NCBI GenBank assembly: GCA_041685935.1 | Contig: JAWLES010000025.1 | Location: forward strand, 1-21,449 | Source: JAIPEK01 sp041685935 | Lineage (GTDB): Bacteria; Desulfobacterota; Desulfobacteria; Desulfobacterales; Desulfobacteraceae | Reading direction: 5' to 3' | DNA length: 21,449 nt | In this document: positions 14,749-21,449 of the stretch, piece after piece | Numbering within the stretch: position 1 is the first letter of the stretch | Layout: every line of letters begins with the position of its first letter | The notes under the pieces: generated by a model | Database searches by the model: none | What the model saw: the letters and a program-made list of their open reading frames with translations, nothing else | Told to the model about the DNA's origin: nothing | Position numbers and translations under genes: made by a program

Positions 14749-16374
14749 TTAATGCCTTTTCCCTGCATCGGCTGCTTCTCGTACGGCTCTTTCAAGTTCA
14801 TGGAGTTCATAGGGCTTCTGCAGATATTTTACTGCTTTCAGGAGAACTTCCCTGTCGTTATAGCTTTCCCTGTACCCGGAGGTTATGATTACCCGGATGT
14901 CGGGATCAATCTCAAGCATTCTTTCAAAAAGGTCGCAGCCGCTGATTTCCGGCAAGTTCAAGTCGAGAAGCACAATGCCGATCCGGCTTTGTTCCGATCG
15001 AAACACCTCCAGCCCCTCCCTTCCGTCGGCTGCGGTTATTACATTGTATCCGTAGTCCTGAAGACCGGTTGCAGCGGATTCCAGTACAAGATCGTCATCA
15101 TCCACAAGCAGAATCGTTTCATTCCCGCCGAAAGAATAAAGCAGTGCAGGGTCGGCTTTTTCCCTGGATTTTAGGGATTTCGGGAACAGTATTTTGAACG
15201 TGGTCCCTCTGCCCGGAGAGGATGACACGCTTATGGACGCGTCAAATTTTTCGGTTACAATCTTGTGCACCATGGCAAGCCCTAGCCCGCTTCCTGATGC
15301 ACCGGGGTTGTTCGATTTTGTGGTAAACAGCGGGTTGAATGCCTGCTTTTTGACCTCTTCTGTCATTCCTTTGCCTGTATCCTCAAATGCCAGGAGGATT
15401 GTTCCGTTGTGATTTCCGTTCGAATCGGCTTCAACTGTCCCGGGGTATGAAGAAGCACTGAGCCTGATGTAATCATGGCCTGAGGTTCCCTTTTCCTCGA
15501 TTGCGTGGACGGCGTTTGCCGCCAGGTTCATCAGCACCTGGTGGAGTTCGTCAGCCCTGCCCCGGATAAAAAAGGTGTCAGGCTCAATGTCCAGGTGTTT
15601 TTGAATAATCCGGTTGGTTGTCCTTTCCAGTATACTGAAAACATCCTTTGCAACCGGGTAAATATCAAGGTGTTCAGGACAGGCTGTTTTGTCAATGGAG
15701 ATGTTCTGGAACTGGCTGATGATGGAGCCTCCCCTCTTCACGGAATCCAGGATTTTGGTGATATACATTTTCTGCTTTTCGGTCATATTGTCGTTGTTCA
15801 GGCTCAATACGTTGAGATAACCCATTATGCCGGAAAGGAGGTTGTTGAAATCGTGTGCCACTCCCCCGGCAAGAAGGCCAAGAGAATCAAGCTTCTGCCT
15901 TTTAAGGAGCTGTTCTTCCATGAGTCTCTGCTCGGTGAGATCCACAATAATACCTCTGATGCCGATCACGTGGTCATCGGCATAAACCGGAACGGAGTGA
16001 AACAGGGCTGGAAACGCCGACCCGTCAGCTCTCAGAGCCTTGTATTCCTTCGGAGTGCAGGATCTGCCAGACCTTATCAACCTGATATCCCTGTTTGCCC
16101 TGTCCCTGTCTGCCGGTGCGATAAAGTCGAGGCAGTACAGGCTTTCACAGGAAATAAGGCTTTCTTTTCCAAACATCTTTAAAGCAGCCTGGTTTGCAAA
16201 GGTGATTGAAAGCTCGTTGTCGCACTCGAAAACACCTTCCGTAAGAAGGCTGGTAAGCTCCCAAAACGCCCTTCTGCTAAGCTCCAAATTTTTTTCAACT
16301 TCCTGGAGTCTTGCAAGCTCCTGTTCAAGCTTTTGAATCCGCTTTTCAGATTCCGTATATTCAGGCGTGTTCAT
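14749..16374 (-). CDS. Cytoplasmic PAS hybrid histidine kinase with C-terminal receiver
   Basis: A 541-residue sensor kinase without membrane segments. A short N-terminal coiled coil (about 1-33) leads to a PAS/PAC domain (about 36-150). A HisKA domain follows with phospho-acceptor His174 in GGVAHDFNNLL. The ATPase domain has an N-box (Asn283/Asn287), G1 EDTGKGM (331-337) and G2 GSGLGLAMV (361-369). The C-terminal receiver has the acidic DDDD cluster (425-428), phospho-acceptor Asp471 (LLDLNLPE), Ser/Thr at 498-499 and Lys520. No output domain is present, so a separate phosphotransfer or response-regulator partner is expected but not in the window. It lies between cbiB and cbiR with a 1-nt junction to cbiR, suggesting co-translation. 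Its signal is unknown. Confidence 0.93.
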   Translation of the reverse strand: MNTPEYTESEKRIQKLEQELARLQEVEKNLELSRRAFWELTSLLTEGVFECDNELSITFANQAALKMFGKESLISCESLYCLDFIAPADRDRANRDIRLIRSGRSCTPKEYKALRADGSAFPALFHSVPVYADDHVIGIRGIIVDLTEQRLMEEQLLKRQKLDSLGLLAGGVAHDFNNLLSGIMGYLNVLSLNNDNMTEKQKMYITKILDSVKRGGSIISQFQNISIDKTACPEHLDIYPVAKDVFSILERTTNRIIQKHLDIEPDTFFIRGRADELHQVLMNLAANAVHAIEEKGTSGHDYIRLSASSYPGTVEADSNGNHNGTILLAFEDTGKGMTEEVKKQAFNPLFTTKSNNPGASGSGLGLAMVHKIVTEKFDASISVSSSPGRGTTFKILFPKSLKSREKADPALLYSFGGNETILLVDDDDLVLESAATGLQDYGYNVITAADGREGLEVFRSEQSRIGIVLLDLNLPEISGCDLFERMLEIDPDIRVIITSGYRESYNDREVLLKAVKYLQKPYELHELERAVREAADAGKRH

Positions 16375-16422
16375 CTTTTTCTCAGGTCCTTGGTTTTGGT
16401 ACGATTTTTTTCATATGATCGG

Positions 16423-16451
16423 ATTTTATACAAATAAAAGAGAAAATACAA
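16423..16451 (-). promoter_or_regulatory. Possible internal promoter for the histidine kinase and cbiR
   Basis: On the minus strand TTGTAT (16446-16451, 3/6) and TAAAAT (16423-16428, 5/6) are spaced by 17 bp, at the very 3' end of cbiB. The start would be near 16416, about 42 nt ahead of the kinase ATG. The -35 is weak and the region is AT-rich by nature, so this is tentative. Confidence 0.3.
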
Positions 16452-17373
16452 TGGATAGAAAAGAAGAGAGCATCAAAAGATCACATGCCCGTTTAATGTC
16501 TCCGGGTCCGGGCAGTGCAAAGGCTTCTCCTATATATGGTTTTTCCACCAGTTCGCCGTGATACTCAGCAGGCCCTGACAGCCTTACTTCAAGCGCACCG
16601 GCAAAGGCTGCTTCAGGATAACCTGCATTGGGGCTTTTGTGACGTCTTCCCTGTGAAAAGGCGGTTCCGGCGGCCTTAACACCGCTGTTCAGACCGGAAA
16701 GCAGTGCTGATGCAAATGCGATAATTACAACGGAAATTCTCGCAGGAATATAGTTGGCTGCATCATCGATCCTTGCTGCAGGTTTTCCGAACTCCATATA
16801 GGTTTCGTTTCTGTACCCGATCATGGAATCAAGGGTGTTGATCATTTTGTATGCCATGGCCAGTGGCGGCCCTCCGATGACGGCATAAAAAAGGGGGGAG
16901 AGGAATCCGTCCACAAAATTTTCGGCCGCACTTTCAACTGCGGCCCTGGAAACTCCGGTTTCATCCAGCCGGTCGGTGCGGCGACCCACAATCATTTGGA
17001 CTTTTTTCCGTCCGGTTTCAATGTCTCCTTTGTCCAGGGCTGTTTTCACATTGCAGGCAGCCTGTTCAAGACCGGCTGCTGAAAAAGAAAAATAAAGGGT
17101 TATGACGGATGCCGTGTTTCCCCAGGCTGTTCCGAGAGTGTAAAAAAGGCCTATGATTCCATAAAAGATACCCCATGTCAGGGAAATCAGCAGAACCGCA
17201 AGAAGTCCTCCCTGAAAAGTTTTGCGAATGGGAAGTCTTCTGAACCGGAACTCAAAAAAGCTTACTGCCTTGCCCATGTAAACCACCGGATGGAAAAAGT
17301 TCGGCGGGTCCTTGAGAAAAAAATCAAGAGCGAATGCGAAAAACAGGATATATGTGTCCGGGTCAGCAGGCAT
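16426..17373 (-). CDS. cbiB: Adenosylcobinamide-phosphate synthase CbiB
   Basis: A 315-residue inner-membrane protein that joins (R)-1-amino-2-propanol phosphate to adenosylcobyric acid. Family motifs are VESAAENFVDGFLSPLFYA (146-164), KMINTLDSMIGY (176-187), ARIDDAANYIPAR (200-212) and HKSPNAGYPEAAFAGAL (245-261). Membrane segments are clear at about 8-20, 56-80, 88-102 and 213-230, with a hydrophobic C-terminal end. The usually very conserved VGRDT motif reads VGRRT here (129-133). The start overlaps the cobD stop by 11 bp (ATGCCTGCTGA), so the gene is coupled to cobD, whose product supplies its substrate. Confidence 0.95.
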   Translation of the reverse strand: MPADPDTYILFFAFALDFFLKDPPNFFHPVVYMGKAVSFFEFRFRRLPIRKTFQGGLLAVLLISLTWGIFYGIIGLFYTLGTAWGNTASVITLYFSFSAAGLEQAACNVKTALDKGDIETGRKKVQMIVGRRTDRLDETGVSRAAVESAAENFVDGFLSPLFYAVIGGPPLAMAYKMINTLDSMIGYRNETYMEFGKPAARIDDAANYIPARISVVIIAFASALLSGLNSGVKAAGTAFSQGRRHKSPNAGYPEAAFAGALEVRLSGPAEYHGELVEKPYIGEAFALPGPGDIKRACDLLMLSSFLSIVFSLLFV

Positions 17374-18454
17374 GGTTAAGTTCGGATTGGATGATATCAG
17401 CCAGTTTCATGTTCAGGTTGCTGTCTTTGAGGGAAAAACGGACAAACCGGTCATGACCGAGCCCGGCAAAATTTGAGCAGTTCCTGATTAAAATTTTGTG
17501 CCGCCCGACCCTCTCGCAGAGATGATTCGCTGTCAGTCCGCCTTTGAGCCCGGCAAGCACAAAAGAGGTCACTGAAGGGAAAAGCCGGATTCGGGGAGAG
17601 GTTTTCAGTTTGTTGTGGAAAATTTCCCGCTGGTTTTTGATAAACTCTCTTGTGCGAAGCAAAAACGGAGAATCGTCAGAATGGGTTTCCAGAAGGTATG
17701 TTCCGGCCTTTTGTGCAAGAGAGTTTACCGACCAGGGCTGGTAAAAGGGGATGATCTTTTTTACGGTGTCAGGATGAGCAGTGAGAAAACCGATTCTCAT
17801 GCCTGGTACGGTGAAAACCTTGGACATGGAGGACAGAACAGCAAGGTTTCTGAAGTTTGTCAGCGGAACAAGCGATTTTTTCTCCGCACCCGGAACAAAG
17901 GGAAGGTAGGATTCATCTACCACGAACATGGTATTTTTATGGCGCTGTAAAAGCTCGATAACAGCGTCCCTTGACAGTAAAGATCCGGTTGGATTGTTGG
18001 GGTTGCAGATAAACACCGTATCAAATTTTCCAGCGGTTTTTGAAAGATGCGGCAGATCAGGACTGAATTCATCCTCCTCCTTTGCGGTCAGAAAGCAGGG
18101 GCTGACTCCCCGGACAAGGCATCCGTCATGGTAATCCGAGTAGGTGGGCCCTGAAATAAGTACCTTTTCCGAGTTAAACGCCTGGGGCAGGGTATAGATG
18201 AACCAGGTGGTTCCATTGGCTGCAAGCGTTGTTTCAGGGTCGATATCCCGCTTTTTGCAGAAAGTTCCGGTCAGGGTGGAGGCATCAGCTTCGGGAAGTC
18301 TTTCCAGAGACCGGATATGATCCTTTACGAACCGCTCAAATCCATCAGGGGGACCCAGCGGATTGAGGTTGCTGCTCATATCCGCGATCTGGCAGGAAGG
18401 GCACCCGAGTTTCCGTGCCAGGAGCTCAACATTGCCTCCGTGTCCGATGATCAT
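17363..18454 (-). CDS. cobD: L-threonine-O-3-phosphate decarboxylase (CobD, PLP enzyme)
   Basis: A 363-residue fold-type I aminotransferase-like enzyme that makes (R)-1-amino-2-propanol phosphate for the cobamide arm. The start ATG 18454 (MIIGHGGN) is chosen over one 28 codons upstream because HGGN is the family N-terminus and the start forms an ATGA junction with cobS. The PLP lysine is Lys212 in SSMSKVFTVPGMRIGF. Asn152 (NPNNPTG), Asp180 and Tyr183 (VVDESYLPF) and Arg220 complete the cofactor site; an Arg near the end (DRFVRFSL) fits the carboxylate clamp. A histidinol-phosphate aminotransferase is the main alternative, but the operon (cobU, cobS, cbiB) settles it. The symbol follows Salmonella usage. 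Confidence 0.93.
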   Translation of the reverse strand: MIIGHGGNVELLARKLGCPSCQIADMSSNLNPLGPPDGFERFVKDHIRSLERLPEADASTLTGTFCKKRDIDPETTLAANGTTWFIYTLPQAFNSEKVLISGPTYSDYHDGCLVRGVSPCFLTAKEEDEFSPDLPHLSKTAGKFDTVFICNPNNPTGSLLSRDAVIELLQRHKNTMFVVDESYLPFVPGAEKKSLVPLTNFRNLAVLSSMSKVFTVPGMRIGFLTAHPDTVKKIIPFYQPWSVNSLAQKAGTYLLETHSDDSPFLLRTREFIKNQREIFHNKLKTSPRIRLFPSVTSFVLAGLKGGLTANHLCERVGRHKILIRNCSNFAGLGHDRFVRFSLKDSNLNMKLADIIQSELNHAC

Positions 18455-19209
18455 GATAAAAATCCCGCCCCCAGCATGAGGAATAAAAAAGACTCGGTCA
18501 ATTCTGTCATGGCACCGAGCATATCTCCGGTTATGCATTCCATTTTCTTTTTGTAAAACGCAAGGATGGCAAAGACCGTAATACAGAATACAAGGTTGAT
18601 AATGAAAAAGTCCGCTTTTGTAAAAATTGAAATAATTACGGGAACGGCAAGCCAGGAAAAATCTTTCAGGGCGACCCTGCGCTCGAAAAAGTCGCGTCCG
18701 GTGCCTTCCGGCCTTCCGTACGGTAAAAAGCGGATACCGAAGATCATTCCTGCCCTTGCGTATGCAGGGACAATCAAAAAAAAGAGCACGGTTTCAGATC
18801 CGGGCTGGGATGTCTTGACAGAATAGATGCCCGCGGCTTTCAGTGCGAGTACGCAGAGAACCGCAATCAGCCCCATCATTCCGATTCTGCTGTCCTTCAT
18901 GATTTCAAGGGCCGCATCCTTTGACCGGTGGCTGAATATGCCGTCGGCTGTGTCTCCCAGTCCGTCCAGGTGGAACGCTCCGGTCACCGCCGCCAGAAAT
19001 ACGGTGTCTATAATGGCTGCGGTTGCCGGGCCCCAGAGCAGGGATGCCCCCTGATCCACAAGAACCAGGAGCATGCCGATTAAAAGTCCTGCAACCGGAA
19101 AAAAACGGATCATCCCAGAAGCGGAGAACCCGGCTCCGCCGGCCGGGAGAATGGTAATGAACCGGACCGCGGACCGAAAATCGTTCAATGGGGTTAAAGA
19201 GCTGTTCAT
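18451..19209 (-). CDS. cobS: Adenosylcobinamide-GDP ribazoletransferase (cobalamin synthase)
   Basis: A 252-residue inner-membrane protein that joins adenosylcobinamide-GDP and alpha-ribazole (phosphate), the last assembly step. The signature HLDGLGDTADG is at residues 80-90, followed by KDSRIGMMG. At least six hydrophobic segments are present (about 38-52, 66-80, 110-125, 138-155, 185-225 and 238-252). The N-terminus FRSAVRFITILPAG is also typical. It begins 6 nt after the radical SAM gene and overlaps cobD by 4 bp. Substrates come from CobU and, for the ribazole half, from CobT, which is not encoded here. Confidence 0.95.
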   Translation of the reverse strand: MNSSLTPLNDFRSAVRFITILPAGGAGFSASGMIRFFPVAGLLIGMLLVLVDQGASLLWGPATAAIIDTVFLAAVTGAFHLDGLGDTADGIFSHRSKDAALEIMKDSRIGMMGLIAVLCVLALKAAGIYSVKTSQPGSETVLFFLIVPAYARAGMIFGIRFLPYGRPEGTGRDFFERRVALKDFSWLAVPVIISIFTKADFFIINLVFCITVFAILAFYKKKMECITGDMLGAMTELTESFLFLMLGAGFLS

Positions 19210-19215
19210 TCGGGT

Positions 19216-20169
19216 TTAAAGGTCCTGCTGGTCAATGGTTTTATAAAACACCCCCCTTTCCTGGTGAATGATTTTTACCTTTCCCTGCCTTTCAAGGCTT
19301 GCCAGGCATTTGGTGATTTCAGCAGGGCGGGCCCCTATTGTGGCGGACAGGTCCTCAAGGGTACAGGGTCTTCGAAGAAGCGTTTGCATTATGGAGTCTG
19401 TCAGGTTCCTGCCGGAGTCATCGATTCCTGTTTTTCCCTCCCCTTTATAGGCTGCGATGATTTCGATATTTTCGAAACCGAAAAAAGCTGCGATCTCTTT
19501 AAGTCTTTCAGGGACAGCCGCAGCAAGAGAGGGGTCGGTTCCTGGCCTGTCAAGGGTGTTCAGCTGAATTTTATCCGGCCGGATACGCTCCGCAGCCTCT
19601 TTGAGAAGGTCAAGGTCCTGTGGTCCGTCATTGTATCCGGGCAGAATCAGAATCTCCAGCCAGATTTTTCCGGTAAACTCCTCTTTCATCGCCCTGATGC
19701 CTTCGATGTACTCTTGTATATCAATGGACCCGCAGGGCCTGTTGATTCTCCTGAAGGAACGCGCACTTGCCGCGTCCAGGGAGGGGATGATCAGGTCCGC
19801 GTTCATCAGGTCCCGCCGTACATCTTTCTGGTTCAGCAGGGTGCCGTTGGTGAGAACAGCCACGGACACTTCTTTTTTTTGCTGCTTTATAAACTCTATT
19901 ACCCTGCCGATACCGGAATGGAGCGTGGGTTCGCCTGATCCGGAAAAGGTTATATAATCAGGATCAACGTTTGAGGAAAAGTATTGTTCAAGCTCACGGG
20001 TCACTTCATGGACAGGGACGTACTCTTTCCGTTTGTCAGTAAGAACGGTGGTTCTCCCGCATTCACAGTAAACACAGTCAAGAGAGCATACTTTGTGATA
20101 CACAAGGTCCACGCCCAGGGATATTCCCAGCCTTCTTGACGGGACCGGGCCGAAAAGGTGTTTATACAT
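19216..20169 (-). CDS. Radical SAM protein (COG0731-like) with C-terminal winged helix
   Basis: About 317 residues from ATG 20169 (MYKHLFGPVPSRRLGISLGVD); an ATG three codons upstream is less likely because it sits on top of the AAAGG ribosome-binding site. The radical SAM cluster motif CSLDCVYC has cysteines 28, 32 and 35, with one more Cys at 37. A SAM-binding GSGEPTL segment follows at about residue 80. The barrel half resembles the wyosine-synthase-like COG0731 group of uncharacterised proteins. The last 60 residues (RRPCTLEDLSATIGARPAEI and onward) look like a winged helix. The substrate is unknown. It is packed between cobU (61 nt) and cobS (6 nt), so a cobamide-related role is possible but unproven. 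Confidence 0.85.
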   Translation of the reverse strand: MYKHLFGPVPSRRLGISLGVDLVYHKVCSLDCVYCECGRTTVLTDKRKEYVPVHEVTRELEQYFSSNVDPDYITFSGSGEPTLHSGIGRVIEFIKQQKKEVSVAVLTNGTLLNQKDVRRDLMNADLIIPSLDAASARSFRRINRPCGSIDIQEYIEGIRAMKEEFTGKIWLEILILPGYNDGPQDLDLLKEAAERIRPDKIQLNTLDRPGTDPSLAAAVPERLKEIAAFFGFENIEIIAAYKGEGKTGIDDSGRNLTDSIMQTLLRRPCTLEDLSATIGARPAEITKCLASLERQGKVKIIHQERGVFYKTIDQQDL

Positions 20170-20230
20170 GACACGCATCCTTTTTCCGGTTCATATTTTT
20201 TATTTGTTTCATATGTTCCATGTATGTGTC

Positions 20231-20755
20231 CTATTTGATTTTCACCGGTATGCCCGAGACCATCCAGATGACTCTGTCCGCTGTTTGCGCAGCCTTCTGG
20301 TTCGCGTATCCGGCCATATCCCTGAAAGCTCTGGACAGGCTGTTTTCAGGAACAATGCCGCACCCCACCTCGTTTGAAACCATGAATACGGGGCACCCGG
20401 GGCTGCCAAGCGCAGTCACGAGAATTTCTATTCTGTCTTTTATATATTTTTCATCATTATGGCTGCATAACAGATTCGATATCCAGAGGGTCAGGCAGTC
20501 CACAAGTATAACATCAACCTGTTTTTTGAGCCGGGCTATGCACTCGCCGACAGCTTCGGGCTCTTCAATGGTGCGCCAGGCATTTCCCCTTTCCCGCCTG
20601 TGGGCTGCGACCCTGTGTTCCATTTCCGGGTCCGCGGGAACCGAGGTGGCCAGAAAAATCCGGTTTTCTCCCCCGACCCGGCAGGCCTCCCTGAGGGCGT
20701 AGCTGCTTTTTCCGCTTCTGCATCCGCCTGTTATAAACAGATTCCGTTTTTCCAT
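20231..20755 (-). CDS. cobU: Adenosylcobinamide kinase / adenosylcobinamide-phosphate guanylyltransferase
   Basis: A 174-residue bifunctional enzyme, the normal length for CobU/CobP. The P-loop is GGCRSGKS (10-17). The Walker B-like strand is VDCLTLWISNLL. The C-terminal motif is VSNEVGCGIVPENSLSRAFRD. A histidine for the GMP intermediate lies in AAHRRERG (His52 is the best candidate). It phosphorylates adenosylcobinamide and transfers GMP to make AdoCbi-GDP, the substrate of CobS. It is the first gene of the minus-strand cob operon. AGGA sits 6 nt before the ATG, and repeated TACATCC half-sites lie 27-66 nt upstream. Confidence 0.95.
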   Translation of the reverse strand: MEKRNLFITGGCRSGKSSYALREACRVGGENRIFLATSVPADPEMEHRVAAHRRERGNAWRTIEEPEAVGECIARLKKQVDVILVDCLTLWISNLLCSHNDEKYIKDRIEILVTALGSPGCPVFMVSNEVGCGIVPENSLSRAFRDMAGYANQKAAQTADRVIWMVSGIPVKIK

Positions 20756-20781
20756 TGTTTCCTGATAGTAATTAAAAAAAA

Positions 20782-20821
20782 TTAATACATCCTTTTATTA
20801 CATCCTGTGTCGTGGATGCAA
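20782..20821. repeat. Iterated TACATCC half-sites upstream of cobU (candidate operator)
   Basis: Two direct copies 13 bp apart, TTAATACATCC (20782-20792) and TTATTACATCC (20795-20805), are identical at 10 of 11 positions. A third, inverted copy GGATGCAA (20814-20821) pairs with the second as an 8-bp stem with one G-U pair. The array lies just upstream of the cobU ATG (20755) on the side from which it is transcribed. It could be a repressor site or a leader hairpin; no known regulator motif was recognised. Confidence 0.35.
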
Positions 20822-20846
20822 CACAAAAAGAAAAAAACCTCTTCTC

Positions 20847-20873
20847 TTTACAAAGGCCCGCATATATTATAAT
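20847..20873 (+). promoter_or_regulatory. Possible promoter for the 92-residue gene
   Basis: A perfect -10 TATAAT (20868-20873) follows TTTACA (20847-20852, 5/6), but the spacer is only 15 bp. The palindrome TTGTACAA (20876-20883) comes just after the -10. The predicted start is near 20880, about 43 nt from the ATG at 20923. Confidence 0.35.
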
Positions 20874-20922
20874 GATTGTACAACAATGAAGCAGACCTGC
20901 AAATAATCAGGAAGGAGGGATA

Positions 20923-21201
20923 ATGATTAATCCGGATACGGCAAAGATTCTCTCGCTAGAGCCGGTTACCCTGAAAGAATGCCATGATTTATACCTGAAA
21001 ATAAACACCGAGTTTGAAACCCCCGGAGCCATCCAGGAATCAGTATCATGGTGGCAGGATAACCCGGAAAAACTTAACAGGCTTTGGTGGGCGCTGAACT
21101 ATCATTCGGAACAGTTTGATCCGGAGCGGAGGCTCCGGGCTCTTATTGAGCGGCATCTGGACAAGATCGCCCATCGCCGGAAAGAATCTTCTCAAGCATG
21201 A
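20923..21201 (+). CDS. Hypothetical protein, Trp-rich, 92 residues
   Basis: I do not recognise this family. The start has a strong GGAGG 4-5 nt upstream (AAGGAGGGATAATG), which supports a real gene. The product is soluble-looking and mostly helical, with two tryptophan pairs (SWWQDN and LWWALN, about residues 42-57) and a charged C-terminal helix (PERRLRALIERHLDKIAHRR). No cysteine-based metal site, signal peptide or membrane segment is present apart from a single Cys at 20. It is divergent from cobU. Its last 59 bp overlap the 3' end of the opposing desulfidase-family gene, so one of the two C-terminal tails is unusually extended. Confidence 0.6.
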   Translation: MINPDTAKILSLEPVTLKECHDLYLKINTEFETPGAIQESVSWWQDNPEKLNRLWWALNYHSEQFDPERRLRALIERHLDKIAHRRKESSQA

Positions 21202-21449
21202 TTTTTAAAATCGTCCGGTCGGTTTCAATCATTCCTTCACTGCTGAGAACACCTATGTTCCGGATTGTTTTTTCAGGTGTCTCCCCGACGATCCCGTCCG
21301 TCATTTTCACATTCAGGTCATACACGGCAAACAGGGCAGCCTGAAGAGAATTTCCCGAAGCGGTTGCCAGTTTCAAAGCGCAGCTGTTTTTTGCGCCATC
21401 GCAGATTACCCCTGCAAGGTCTTCAATAATATTTTCCACGGCATTTCCG
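21143..21449 (-). CDS. L-cysteine desulfidase/YhaM (UPF0597, CyuA-like) family protein, C-terminal fragment
   Basis: The frame is open to the window edge, so the N-terminal three quarters lie outside. The visible part (about 100 residues) carries DLAGVICDGAKNSCALKLATASG, in which two cysteines 7 apart match the Fe-S ligand pair of archaeal L-cysteine desulfidase and E. coli CyuA (YhaM). A downstream TDRTILKIM segment also fits the family C-terminus. Characterised relatives degrade cysteine to pyruvate, ammonia and sulfide in the cytoplasm. In E. coli YhaM, as I recall, a Cys follows about 43 residues after the second cysteine; here that position appears to be Gly (NIGVL). The last 15 or so residues (SGDGRSCPDAAQ) run past the family end into the neighbouring gene. 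Confidence 0.8.
   Translation of the reverse strand, partial: GNAVENIIEDLAGVICDGAKNSCALKLATASGNSLQAALFAVYDLNVKMTDGIVGETPEKTIRNIGVLSSEGMIETDRTILKIMLEKILSGDGRSCPDAAQ

Noticed and set aside
14748..14810. Upstream start for cbiR overlapping the kinase by 62 bp
   Set aside because: The internal ATG 14747, one base after the kinase stop, fits the family N-terminus and has a plausible ribosome-binding site.
15505..16182. Long plus-strand open frame (225 codons) inside the histidine kinase
   Set aside because: It is antisense to a kinase with complete motifs, has no family-like sequence, and is explained by the codon bias of the real gene.
19264..19938. Plus-strand open frame (224 codons) opposite the radical SAM gene
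   Set aside because: The minus-strand protein has the cluster motif and operon context; the plus-strand product looks like composition shadow.
20756..20922. Cobalamin riboswitch ahead of cobU
   Set aside because: No B12-box-like sequence or room for the full aptamer could be seen on the minus strand; only short repeats are present.
1..21449. Mobile elements, CRISPR arrays, tRNA or rRNA genes
   Set aside because: No transposase, integrase, spaced identical repeats, or recognisable structural RNA sequence was found on either strand by reading.

Overview
This window looks like core chromosome from an anaerobic deltaproteobacterium (Desulfobacterota), most likely a Desulfobacteraceae-type sulfate reducer. 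That placement is inference from gene content: the eukaryote/archaeal-type ProS, a single long bifunctional Rel, a TraB/PrgY-family membrane protein, a PurN with a large insertion, and a cobamide salvage operon with cbiR. Genes are densely packed. I see no insertion sequence, phage gene, CRISPR array, tRNA or rRNA.

Left part (1-6655). The window opens inside lon (C-terminal protease domain, + strand). A minus-strand pair follows: a 62-residue protein, then a universal stress protein, with a good sigma-54 (-24/-12) promoter and inverted repeats upstream. Next is a minus-strand operon of a small MucR-N-terminus-like protein, a Gate-domain (nucleoside-recognition) membrane protein and recN, with overlapping ends. 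A divergent TraB-family gene comes next, then the minus-strand cutA-purN pair.

Middle part (6656-9048). Two promoters fire back-to-back between cutA and trxA. The + strand carries trxA-trxB-bamD, a weak AT-rich terminator overlapping a new promoter, and rpmB. rpmB meets rel tail to tail with interlocked stop codons.

Right part (9045-20755). One almost unbroken minus-strand run reads, in transcription order, cobU, a radical SAM protein, cobS, cobD, cbiB, a PAS hybrid histidine kinase, cbiR, then (from its own candidate promoter) ispG, proS and rel. The cob genes encode attachment of the aminopropanol arm (CobD, CbiB) and nucleotide-loop assembly (CobU, CobS). CbiR cleaves foreign cobamides back to a precursor those enzymes can rebuild. 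The corrin-ring genes and cobT are not in the window, so this block reads as cobamide salvage and remodelling. A histidine kinase and a radical SAM protein sit inside the operon without an obvious cobamide role; they are the most interesting passengers. No B12 riboswitch was recognised ahead of cobU; a set of repeated TACATCC half-sites lies there instead.

Right edge (20756-21449). An unidentified 92-residue gene (+) runs into the 3' end of a cysteine desulfidase/YhaM-family gene (-), with a 59-bp convergent overlap.

For several genes I chose a start inside the longest open frame, from ribosome-binding sites, family N-termini and junctions: rpmB, ispG, cbiR, cobD, the radical SAM gene and the small gene at 4081-4269.
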